Shown here in pieces: positions 55,593-63,957 of a stretch of DNA of 64,000 bases. Location of the stretch: the NCBI GenBank assembly GCA_013696965.1, contig JACCXN010000035.1, forward strand, positions 16,471-80,470, in the 5' to 3' direction. The stretch is from Bacteroidota bacterium. Its GTDB lineage: Bacteria; Bacteroidota; Bacteroidia; JACCXN01. The position numbers and the translations under genes were made by a program. The notes below the pieces were generated by a model. The model was not told the origin of the DNA, made no database searches, and saw only the letters and a program-made list of their open reading frames with translations. How positions within the stretch are numbered: the stretch's first letter is position 1; every line of letters starts with the position of its first letter.

Positions 55593-55613
55593 TTTATTGC
55601 AATCAAATTATTG

Positions 55614-55640
55614 CGGCCGTTCAATTTGAATGGCCGTTTT
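55614..55640 (+). terminator. Terminator of glucan operon
   Basis: CGGCCGTTCA and TGAATGGCCG arms (one G-T pair) with a short loop, followed by TTTTAATTT, 21 bases after the pgi stop. Confidence 0.85.
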
Positions 55641-55842
55641 AATTTAAACAACTTTCAAAATATAAATTTCAAAATTAATATACAAGCTATTATAATCAGT
55701 TAAAATACTTCCTTATAAATACTTATGTAAGAAATTACTGCTAATTTCCATTGGTAATTATGAATAAATCGTTGTTTCAACTTTTTGGTTTTTATTTCGG
55801 AAAAAAAGTATTCTCCAAATAAAATTTAGTTTTGTACTTGGG

Positions 55843-55850
55843 TAAATTTG
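55843..55850 (+). promoter_or_regulatory. -7 promoter box of M24 gene
   Basis: TAAATTTG matches TAnnTTTG, 67 bases before the ATG at 55918. No TTG at the usual distance. The rest of the spacer from 55641 shows nothing else. Confidence 0.45.
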
Positions 55851-55917
55851 TATTTAAAATAAGTTTAATTTAACCGCATTTAATTCAGTTAAAGAAATTT
55901 ATATTTTTATAAAAGTA

Positions 55918-56604
55918 ATGTCAGTGGATTTTATGGCCAAACAACTACTTATTGAAGCGGAGGAAAAAGCAACTTATTTATTTGATAAAATTCAAGAGCT
56001 TGGAATTATTATTGAGGGTAAAACAGAATACCAGTTAAATAAGGAAGTTTTTAATTTAGCATTTGAACTCTTTAATATTAAGAAATACTGGCATAAAAGG
56101 ATCGTTCGTTCTGGAAAAAACACTTTGTTTCCCTACAAAGAAAATCCACCTGATTTGGTTTTACAGAGGGATGATATTGTTTTTTTTGATTTTGGCCCTG
56201 TTTTCGAAAATTGGGAAGCGGATATTGGAAGAACTTATGTATTAGGCAATGACCAAAATAAACTGAAATTAAAAAAGGATGTAGAACTTGCCTGGTACGA
56301 AGGCAAGGATTATTTTGAAAAAAACAAACAAAATTTATCAGGAGCAGATTTTTTCAACTATACGAAAAAACTTGCTGAAAAATTTGGGTGGCAATTCGGA
56401 AATATACACTGTGGTCATTTAATTGGAAATTTTCCTCATGAAAAATTATGTGGGGAAGAAATTGTTAATTATATCCATCCTGATAATAATAAACTAATGA
56501 GTGATAAGGATAAAAATGGGAATGAAAGGTTTTGGATTTATGAAATTCATTTTATTGATAAAGAATTAGAAATAGGAGGCTTTTACGAACAGCTTTTATC
56601 TTAA
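55918..56604 (+). CDS. M24 family metallopeptidase (aminopeptidase P-like)
   Basis: A 228-residue protein made of the pita-bread fold alone. Metal ligands appear in order: Asp in FFDFGP, Asp in EADIGRTY, His in CGHLIGNFPHE, Glu in IYEIHF and Glu in GGFYEQ. Such enzymes remove N-terminal residues, often X-Pro. The lack of the creatinase N-domain is usual for short soluble members. Stands alone between terminator and convergent genes. Confidence 0.85.
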   Translation: MSVDFMAKQLLIEAEEKATYLFDKIQELGIIIEGKTEYQLNKEVFNLAFELFNIKKYWHKRIVRSGKNTLFPYKENPPDLVLQRDDIVFFDFGPVFENWEADIGRTYVLGNDQNKLKLKKDVELAWYEGKDYFEKNKQNLSGADFFNYTKKLAEKFGWQFGNIHCGHLIGNFPHEKLCGEEIVNYIHPDNNKLMSDKDKNGNERFWIYEIHFIDKELEIGGFYEQLLS

Positions 56605-56787
56605 TGGATTTCAATATTTAATGATTAAGCCAAACTAAATTAACTCCCAAAATACATACACATAGAAGTATTCACAATTAAAAGTCAACATGAGTCTATT
56701 GATTGCTTATAAATACAACTTATTGTTCTCCATTTAAAGTAATAAGGATTAGATTTGAATGTTTATTTTTTCAAAATCAACTGTATT

Positions 56788-58482
56788 TTATTGATTTAGA
56801 ATTTCAGTTTCATTTTCAATATTAGTCTTTAAAAGATTTTTCTTGTTGTTTTTTAAATCCAAAACCAGACGGGCAATTAAATAATTTATTGCAGCAAAAT
56901 CCGAAATGCTTGGTAGGAGTTTGTTTTCAGAAATTCCATCAAAACAAATGTCAAATTCCGGATAATGAATTGCTGTTTTTATGTTGTTATAGCCGGAGTA
57001 CCAATTGAATGCGGTTTTTATATACCTTAAGTATAGATCATCATCAAAAACTTCATAAAATAAGCTCAGGGTAATTATAGTCTCTGTAACTTCTGCAGGT
57101 TTATAATCAAAATAGTTTTTTGAAGTTCCAAATGTTGTATTAGAAACGCAATTCAGGTAGCCCTCTCTAAATGAGTTTGCAATTATCCAATCGAAAGTTA
57201 CAATTGCAATTACCTTATATATTTCAACCCCCGATAATAGATATGCATACAAAAGGGCTTCTGATAATTTTGAGTTCGCAGAATGATAGGAATTTTCAAT
57301 CCACTTTTGTTCCTCCTCAATTTGAACCTCTTGATAATATTTTTCAATTAACTTATCTGCAATGATTAGTGCATTTTCTTTTATCCTTTCTTCTGGAAAT
57401 ATAGTATAATAGATATATAGGCCTTTTAATAGCCCGGCATGGGCAGAAAAGCTGGTAAATGTTTCTGATAATTTTAGAATATTTTGGTAATTGGTTTTTG
57501 CCTGGGAATAAAGTTGTACTGGGATTTTGTCATCTTTTATTGACAATAAGATTGCCATTGCCGAAAATGCAGAAACCATATCTTTTTCTTCTTTTCCCTC
57601 CAGGCTTTTATGCATATTTATATGCTCCATGTTTTTACAAATGCAGTCATTTATTTCCATAAGAAGTAATTCAATCACTTTAAGACCATAAACAACATTT
57701 GTTAGCTTATGATATAAACATATTGCATGAATTACTTCTGAATTATGTAATATGGAATTTTCAGAAATAGTATGTTTTTTATTTTGCTCATAGTCCAATG
57801 CTTTTCTTAGAATTTCCAAGGACAGTGGTGGAACTGTAAATTCAATATTTTTATTTACGGAATATCTAAGAAATAAATCAGCATAAATTAATGCTTCTTT
57901 ATCTATGGATATTGAGGTGAAATTATTTGCTGTAACGCCAATTAAATTCTCATCAAAATTTATTTTTTCATTTACCAATTCAATTTTATCACAAATAATT
58001 TCATACTGATTTATTAGGATCTCTTTATGAAATTTGTTGCCAACAAGGATTACATTTGCCCTTGAAGTAATACTTTTCAATAGTTCTTTAAATCGGTAAT
58101 CTGCTTTTTCTGGTACTTCATTTAAAAATAGTAGAATTGGCTTTTTTACCGAATATAAAAGAAACAATAGGTTATCACCATTTTCTCTACCATATAAATT
58201 TATATTATGTTGTATAAGCACTGATGAAATTTGCCCATCCTTATTTATGTTATCGGCTAAATTAAAATACTCCTGCCTTTTTAGAGGATTTAAAACATAT
58301 TGCACTTCTTTATAATTATCATAGGTGAAATTTTCTGAAGTAACGGCACATATTTTAAGTTTAAATGGAGTATTAATTTTTTTATTAAACACATCAAATA
58401 AAGTTGCAGAATATTGAGCAATTTTATCCTCAGAAGGAGAATAAGGACTAATTAGAAGGATATGTTGATCGAAATTATTCAT
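56788..58482 (-). CDS. GT4-like N-terminus fused to alpha-barrel domain
   Basis: A 564-residue protein. The start (LLISPYSPSEDKIAQYSATLF) resembles the N-terminal Rossmann part of GT4 enzymes. The C-terminal ~250 residues look like an (alpha/alpha)-type domain with WIENSYHSANSKLSEALLYAYLLSG, a segment found at the end of some ~750-residue GT4 proteins. The GT-B donor domain with E-x7-E expected between the two is not visible, so it may be inactive or have a changed role. It overlaps the alpha/beta hydrolase gene by 8 bases. Confidence 0.5.
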   Translation of the reverse strand: MNNFDQHILLISPYSPSEDKIAQYSATLFDVFNKKINTPFKLKICAVTSENFTYDNYKEVQYVLNPLKRQEYFNLADNINKDGQISSVLIQHNINLYGRENGDNLLFLLYSVKKPILLFLNEVPEKADYRFKELLKSITSRANVILVGNKFHKEILINQYEIICDKIELVNEKINFDENLIGVTANNFTSISIDKEALIYADLFLRYSVNKNIEFTVPPLSLEILRKALDYEQNKKHTISENSILHNSEVIHAICLYHKLTNVVYGLKVIELLLMEINDCICKNMEHINMHKSLEGKEEKDMVSAFSAMAILLSIKDDKIPVQLYSQAKTNYQNILKLSETFTSFSAHAGLLKGLYIYYTIFPEERIKENALIIADKLIEKYYQEVQIEEEQKWIENSYHSANSKLSEALLYAYLLSGVEIYKVIAIVTFDWIIANSFREGYLNCVSNTTFGTSKNYFDYKPAEVTETIITLSLFYEVFDDDLYLRYIKTAFNWYSGYNNIKTAIHYPEFDICFDGISENKLLPSISDFAAINYLIARLVLDLKNNKKNLLKTNIENETEILNQ

Positions 58483-59359
58483 TTGCTGTTTTGCTTAATT
58501 TTTCCATTAAAATTTCTATGGGGTTTGAAATGATTATTTGGTTAAAATTTTTTGTGAGAAATGCTTTGATTAGCCTGTTAAATTCATTGGGATTCTCAAG
58601 GTTGGATAAATAAAAAGCATGTTTTATAATATGCAATTGAGAACCAGTAATAAAGTAATTAAGATATTGTGAATCTACAGGTGGGGAATCATTGTCCTTT
58701 TCTCCTGCAAGGATTAAAGTTGGTATTTTAATATTTTTAAGACTCTCGCTGCTGTCCATTCTAGAGGCCAGCGCAAGCATAGTACCACATATACCCAATA
58801 GGGAGTTAGATTCTAAATTTTCCCTTGTTTTTATTAATATATCCTTATGGTTATCATTTGACTCAATGCTTAATAGCCCTTCTAATATGTTATCCGAGAA
58901 GAATTCCTCGCCTTTTGCTTTCACATTTTTAATGAACTCAAATCTTTTAATTTTTTCCTTATTGCTATCTGCATAACTTTTAGTATCACAAAGAATGAGA
59001 CCTTGTATTCTTTCAGGAAACAACTCAACTGCTCTTATCGCAATGTATCCACCCATAGATATTCCACAAAGGATTACCTTTTGTATCTTCAGATGATCCA
59101 TGAGTGCAATAAGATCATCCACAAAAAGATCAATATTGTACAATCCATCTGAAACTCCACTCGATCCATGCCCTCTTATATCATAGGATACTACTTGATA
59201 ATCCTTCGATAAAAACTCAATCTGTTCATTCCACATGGATTTGTTCAAACCAAGGGTGTGAATTAATACAAGGGGCGGAAATGAATCCCTGCCTGTAATT
59301 GAATAACAGAGAAGATTGTTATTGATCTGCACATAATTTTCTGTAACAATTGTATTCAT
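58475..59359 (-). CDS. Alpha/beta hydrolase
   Basis: A 294-residue hydrolase. Oxyanion segment LIHTLGLNKSMWNEQ, nucleophile Ser in GISMGGYIA, acid Asp in LAGEKDNDSPP and His in IIKHAFYLSNLENP. The pattern is like 3-oxoadipate enol-lactonase and related esterases; substrate unknown. It overlaps the following gene, so a linked function is likely. Its ATG overlaps the stop of a 17-codon frame that begins at the end of a repeat array. Confidence 0.85.
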   Translation of the reverse strand: MNTIVTENYVQINNNLLCYSITGRDSFPPLVLIHTLGLNKSMWNEQIEFLSKDYQVVSYDIRGHGSSGVSDGLYNIDLFVDDLIALMDHLKIQKVILCGISMGGYIAIRAVELFPERIQGLILCDTKSYADSNKEKIKRFEFIKNVKAKGEEFFSDNILEGLLSIESNDNHKDILIKTRENLESNSLLGICGTMLALASRMDSSESLKNIKIPTLILAGEKDNDSPPVDSQYLNYFITGSQLHIIKHAFYLSNLENPNEFNRLIKAFLTKNFNQIIISNPIEILMEKLSKTANE

Positions 59360-59402
59360 AAGCTGATTTTTATTAGGTCATTGTTAAATATTGTTTTATA
59401 TA

Positions 59403-59605
59403 TTTTCATATGTATATAATTTGTTTTTTAATAGTCATCCCGATTTATCGGGAGCCAGGTTATCTTCATTAGTGTTTGTGCACTGTTCGGTGCATGGCTA
59501 TTTCATATGTATATAATTTGTTTTTTAATTGACATCCCGATTTATCGGGATAGCCATGTTATATTCATTAGCGTTTGTGAACGGTTCGTGCATGGCTATT
59601 TCATA
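59403..59605. repeat. Left inverted repeat array (two ~97-bp units)
   Basis: Two tandem units, bounded and separated by TATGAAA when read on the minus strand (at 59605, 59507, 59410). Each has the palindrome TCCCGAT-TTATC-style core CCCGATTTATCGGG and ends AGCCATG / CATGGCT around a 46-base core. The array starts directly after the stop of the minus-strand barrel gene. The right array at 63757-63957 is its inverted copy in the same unit order. Confidence 0.9.
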
Positions 59606-60223
59606 TTATGATTTGCCAATCTTAATAAGGTTTATTGCCAGAAAAATTTGCCAAACTGAATTTTTCGCTTCGGCTATGTTGTATAATTTTCCTGCAAGCC
59701 TATAATCATCAATGATTGGTACTACTCCCCAATTATGCCTTAAACCCAGGCTAAATCTTTTAAAGTCAGCGGAAGTACCTGCAGAGAATCCATAATCAAA
59801 GAATTTAAAACTGTTTATTGTTATGTTCTCTCGAAATCCTGGAATGATTGAAGTTATTTGACCATCGGAAAGTATTGAAGCGTAGGGGCCAAAGTGCAAA
59901 TTAACGGTATTTGTAATATTCAAAACAAGGTATACTGGCAGCTCAATATAATTTAGGTGATAATCAAAATATTCACTTGAATGCCCCTTTGTATTGTATA
60001 ACAGTTCTGGTTGAAGCGCTAAAAATCCGAAAATATTCAGTTTGGCAAAAACACCGGCATTGTAACCTGCATTGAATTGATTAATCCTTAGGTTTTCAAT
60101 GCCAATATTAAAATGAGTCAGATTAAATCCTCCCTTAATTCCAAGTTGTAATTGCCCATAACCTATTTGGATGGTTAGTAAAAAAAATAGTACAATAAGG
60201 CTTGCAAAGGGAATTTTTTTCAT
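59606..60223 (-). CDS. PorT-like outer-membrane beta-barrel protein
   Basis: A 205-residue protein with signal peptide (cleavage near GYGQ). LGIKGGFNLTHF, YNAGVFAKLNIFGFLALQPELLYNTKG and NYIELPVYLVLNI are the usual blocks of the Bacteroidota OMP_b-brl_2/PorT-like family, eight-stranded barrels. Function unknown. Its stop codon abuts the left repeat array. Divergent from the response regulators. Confidence 0.85.
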   Translation of the reverse strand: MKKIPFASLIVLFFLLTIQIGYGQLQLGIKGGFNLTHFNIGIENLRINQFNAGYNAGVFAKLNIFGFLALQPELLYNTKGHSSEYFDYHLNYIELPVYLVLNITNTVNLHFGPYASILSDGQITSIIPGFRENITINSFKFFDYGFSAGTSADFKRFSLGLRHNWGVVPIIDDYRLAGKLYNIAEAKNSVWQIFLAINLIKIGKS

Positions 60224-60599
60224 TTTTAAATATTCTTAATGTTTTTACCTCTTGAAAATTTTCTGCCAATATTAACAAAGCCCTTATGCTCACTTATTAA
60301 GGTTGGGATATGAAAATGCATAATGTTTTCTGTGAAAATTTATCCTCATTGTTAGCTAAAGATTCCACAAGATGAAATTTGGCTAAAAAGCCTTCTGTGA
60401 TATTTACAGCAATGATTTACACATATTGTGGAATTCATTTCACCTTCTTTACACAATATGAATAGCAAGGATTGATGCAAGATTTCTTTCAACACCCCTT
60501 AAAATGAATGTTAAAAGGTCTTGTATTAGTTTGTGAAAAAAGTTTGGCAGTAAATTTCAAGCATAAACAAAGTGATTAGCATTTAATGCAATAAGCTTT
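60224..60599. other. Divergent intergenic region with inverted repeat
   Basis: Between the barrel gene and the response regulators. Arms CATATTGTG (60422-60430) and CACAATATG (60452-60460) with 21 bases between them could be a regulator site. No full -7 box found. Confidence 0.4.
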
Positions 60600-61085
60600 A
60601 TGTCCTTAAAAAGAAGAATCAGTGTGTTTTATATAGAAGATTCAACAATAAGTTCGGTAATAACTGACCATAAACTTCGTGAAATAGCTGATTTTAGGAT
60701 TTATCCTTATTGTTCTGCCGAGGTGGCTTTTAAAGATTTATACTTTAATCCTGATGTAATAATCCTAGATTATATTCTTCCGGGAATGAATGGTTTACAG
60801 GCCATTCAAAAATTCAAACAAACTTATCCGGAAATTCCAATAATTATGCTTTCTGGTCAACAAAACATTGATGTGATAATTGATGTAATGCGTGCTGGAG
60901 CCTGTGAATACATGAGTAAGAAAAATTTTTCTGCAAGAGAATTGTATGAAAAAATTTGTAGCATTTATGATCAAAAACAACATGAAAAGAAAAAGCATTT
61001 GTTGGAAATGGCAATCAAAAAAATACTGTTTTTAAGTTTTTTTATTTTGCTTTTTTCAGTAATTGTATGGTATAAATTAAAATAA
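60600..61085 (+). CDS. Response regulator with C-terminal membrane anchor
   Basis: A 161-residue protein. Receiver domain at 1-125: acidic pair in YIEDS, phosphoacceptor Asp57 in VIILDYILPGMNG, Ser in MLSGQ and Lys in YMSKKNFS. Residues about 138-158 form a hydrophobic helix (KKILFLSFFILLFSVIVW), so it should sit on the inner membrane. No DNA-binding domain. The next regulator begins 7 bases on. Confidence 0.85.
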   Translation: MSLKRRISVFYIEDSTISSVITDHKLREIADFRIYPYCSAEVAFKDLYFNPDVIILDYILPGMNGLQAIQKFKQTYPEIPIIMLSGQQNIDVIIDVMRAGACEYMSKKNFSARELYEKICSIYDQKQHEKKKHLLEMAIKKILFLSFFILLFSVIVWYKLK

Positions 61086-61092
61086 GTAAGTG

Positions 61093-61476
61093 ATGAAAAT
61101 ACTAATAGTAGATGATGATCCGATAATTCTGGAAACCTTAAGCAGAATATTGACGGCTGATGGATTTGAGGTAATTACGGCAAGTGATGGGGTAAAAGCA
61201 TTTGATTTGTTGGAGGAAAAAAAAATCGACATGGTAATTAGCGATATAATGATGCCTAATATGTCAGGCCTGGGACTGCTAAAAATACTCAAAGAGCACT
61301 ACCTTAAAAGGATTCCGGTAATTCTTATTTCTTCACTTGACAAATGTGAAATTATTCTATCAGCATTAAAAATGGGAGCAGATGATTTTGTGCTTAAACC
61401 TGTGAATTTTCTTGAATTAAAGATTAGAATAGAAAAGCAAATAAATGCCAAAGCAAGAGTTTTTCAGGATAAATAA
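61093..61476 (+). CDS. Single-domain response regulator
   Basis: A 127-residue receiver. Acidic pocket DDDP, phosphoacceptor Asp51 in VISDIMMPN, Ser in LISSLD and Lys in VLKPVNF. ATG at 61093 is preferred over the GTG one codon earlier. No output domain; probably relays phosphate with the neighbouring hybrid kinase. Confidence 0.9.
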   Translation: MKILIVDDDPIILETLSRILTADGFEVITASDGVKAFDLLEEKKIDMVISDIMMPNMSGLGLLKILKEHYLKRIPVILISSLDKCEIILSALKMGADDFVLKPVNFLELKIRIEKQINAKARVFQDK

Positions 61477-61525
61477 AATAGCTTTTTTTCAAGCTTAAAA
61501 TTAATGGTAACATAACTATATAGTG

Positions 61526-63766
61526 ATGAGATGGATAATTAATAATATCAATAGAAAATGGCACATAAAAAAAATTGTGGGACTTGGTTTTGGGTTCGCC
61601 CTATTGATATCCGTTTTAAGCAGTATTGTTTCTTACTTAAGCACTAATCAGGTTTTAAAAGCCACTAATGAACTCTCCAATTCACATTTGTCCTATGGGA
61701 TATTAAAAGAAATATTATCTGTTATTACCTATGCTGAGAGCTGTGAAAGAGCCTATGTAATTACTTCAAGTGATGAATACCTAAACTCTTATCACGAATC
61801 GGCACTAGTTGTTAAGTTAAAAATTCAAGAACTAAAAGAATTAACAAAGGACCATTCCAGGCAATTTGGGAAAATAGAATTACTCGAACCTTTAATTAGT
61901 GAACGATTTGATATAATGGAGGAGGTTTTTCAAGTTAAAAAAAATAGTGGATATCAACCTGCTATTGAATTGGTTTTAAGCCATAAGCCTAAAATTATTA
62001 TGAATTCCATTCGTGAGATTTTAGGAAATATGGAAATACAAGAAAGGGAATCATTAGAAACAGGGACTATCATTGCAAAAATTTATTCTGATAGAATCAA
62101 AACAATAATTATTATTGGCAATCTTATAACATTTATCGTGCTTTCAGCATCGCTGATTGTGATATTTATGGATATATCACACCGCAATTATTTTGAGCAG
62201 GAATTAATCAAGGCAAAAGAAATTGCTGAAAAATCAGTGCAGGTAAAAGAACATTTTTTAGCAAATGTTAGCCACGAGATTAGAACTCCAATGAATGCTA
62301 TTTCTGGCCTTACAAAAATATTGCTTAAATCGGAAGTAACTATAAACCAAAAGGAATATCTGGATGCCATTAAGACTTCCTCAGATATTTTACTGGTAAT
62401 TATTAACGATATTCTTGATCTATCCAAAGCAGGGGCAGGGAAAATGGTTTTTGAAAAAACAGATTTTAAGATACACAATCTGATTTCATCCATAACTGAT
62501 TTGTTGCACTCCAAGGCCGAGGAAAAGAACCTTAAACTCATTAACCATTTTGACAAAAATATCCCTGATTTGCTTATTGGAGACCCTGTTAGATTAAACC
62601 AGATAATATTGAACCTGGTTAGCAATGCCATTAAATTTACTGAAAAAGGGGAAATCAGTTTAATTACCAAAATACTTGAACAGGATAAAAATACAGTTAC
62701 AATAAAATTTACTATAAAAGATACCGGAATAGGAATAGCTGCGGAAAAATTGCCAACCATTTTTGAAAGTTTTACCCAAGCAAGTACTGAAATAACACGT
62801 AAATACGGTGGAACCGGGCTGGGGCTAAACATTGTAAAGGAACTCGTGGAACTACAAAACGGAATAGTTTCAGTAGAAAGCAAACTAGGAATAGGTTCTG
62901 TTTTTTCCTTTATTTTAAAATTCCCTACAGTCCCAAATAATCATTTTGATTTTATAAATAAAAAGGTTGAAAAAACAAAAATAATGTTCAAGGAAATACA
63001 AATATTATTGGTTGAGGATAATATTATTAATCAGCTTTTGGCCCAAACTGTACTTCTAGATTTTGGATTTAAAGTGGATGTTGCTGATAATGGTATGACA
63101 GCCTTGAAATTATTAAATGAAAAAAGGTATGACATTGTATTAATGGACATACAAATGCCTGAAATGAGCGGATATGAAGTTACACAACACATAAGGAAAA
63201 ATGTCTTAAAGCCTTGGTTCAATATTCCCATTCTTGCCATGACAGCTAATGCAAGCCAGGCAGACGCAGATAAATGCATGCAAGTTGGTATGGATGGATA
63301 TATTTCCAAACCCTTTGATGAACAAATGCTATTTAACCAAATCTGTACCCTTATCAGCAAAAAATCGAATTTGGAAAATGATTACTTCACCGAAAAAAGT
63401 ATTGATTTAAATTATTTGAGAAGTTTATCTAAAGGGGATGACAATTTTATTAAAGAAATTATTATGCTTTTTATCCAACAAACACCAGTGGCAATAGATA
63501 ATATGAAAAGACATTATGAAAACAAAAATTGGGAACTTTTAATGGCTGAAGCGCATAAAATAAAACCATCCTTTGGTTTTATAGGTGGTATTAAACTTGT
63601 AGAACTTGCCAGGGAAATTGAAAATTTTAGTAGTAAAAAAGTGAACAGTAACCTTGTTTCTAAATCTATTTTAGATATTGAAACTATTTGTAATAATGCT
63701 TATGAAGAACTTCAAAATGAATTGATTCTGATAAATATGAACTTAAAACAACAGTGTATGAAATAG
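61526..63766 (+). CDS. Hybrid sensor kinase: CHASE3-HisKA-ATPase-REC-HPt
   Basis: A 746-residue protein. Membrane helices at about 18-38 and 194-216 enclose a CHASE3-like sensor (YAESCERAYVITSSDEYL). HisKA has His250 in NVSHEIRTPMNA. ATPase boxes are NLVSNAIKFT, DTGIGI and GGTGLGLNIVKEL. A receiver follows (LLVEDNIINQ, LMDIQMPEMSG, SKPFDEQ), then an HPt domain with His in EAHKIKPSFGF. This is a full phosphorelay in one chain; the two small regulators just upstream are likely partners. The last two codons and stop (ATGAAATAG) are part of the right repeat array. Confidence 0.93.
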   Translation: MRWIINNINRKWHIKKIVGLGFGFALLISVLSSIVSYLSTNQVLKATNELSNSHLSYGILKEILSVITYAESCERAYVITSSDEYLNSYHESALVVKLKIQELKELTKDHSRQFGKIELLEPLISERFDIMEEVFQVKKNSGYQPAIELVLSHKPKIIMNSIREILGNMEIQERESLETGTIIAKIYSDRIKTIIIIGNLITFIVLSASLIVIFMDISHRNYFEQELIKAKEIAEKSVQVKEHFLANVSHEIRTPMNAISGLTKILLKSEVTINQKEYLDAIKTSSDILLVIINDILDLSKAGAGKMVFEKTDFKIHNLISSITDLLHSKAEEKNLKLINHFDKNIPDLLIGDPVRLNQIILNLVSNAIKFTEKGEISLITKILEQDKNTVTIKFTIKDTGIGIAAEKLPTIFESFTQASTEITRKYGGTGLGLNIVKELVELQNGIVSVESKLGIGSVFSFILKFPTVPNNHFDFINKKVEKTKIMFKEIQILLVEDNIINQLLAQTVLLDFGFKVDVADNGMTALKLLNEKRYDIVLMDIQMPEMSGYEVTQHIRKNVLKPWFNIPILAMTANASQADADKCMQVGMDGYISKPFDEQMLFNQICTLISKKSNLENDYFTEKSIDLNYLRSLSKGDDNFIKEIIMLFIQQTPVAIDNMKRHYENKNWELLMAEAHKIKPSFGFIGGIKLVELAREIENFSSKKVNSNLVSKSILDIETICNNAYEELQNELILINMNLKQQCMK

Positions 63767-63957
63767 CCATGCACGAACCGTTCACAAACGCTAATGAATA
63801 TAACATGGCTCCCGATAAATCGGGATGACAATTAACAATTAAATTATATACATATGAAATAGCCATGCACCGAACAGTGCACAAACAATAATGAATATAA
63901 CATGGCGTCCCGATAAATCGGGATGACATTTAAAAAACAAATTATCTACATATGAAA
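63757..63957. repeat. Right inverted repeat array (two ~96-bp units)
   Basis: Inverted copy of the array at 59403-59605. Unit starts TATGAAATAG are at 63757 and 63853; a final TATGAAA is at 63951. Hairpin palindromes CCCGATAAATCGGG are at 63811-63824 and 63908-63921. The unit next to each gene carries the GAACCGTTC variant, the outer unit the GCACCGAACAGTGC variant, in both arrays. Confidence 0.9.

Noticed and set aside
62188-62883. 231-codon frame opposite the hybrid kinase
   Set aside because: It lies opposite conserved HisKA/ATPase motifs and shows no protein family signature.
59403-63957. Composite transposon
   Set aside because: The arrays look like a transposon's ends, but no transposase, integrase or invertase gene lies between them; inversion by homologous recombination or a dispersed repeat remains the better reading.
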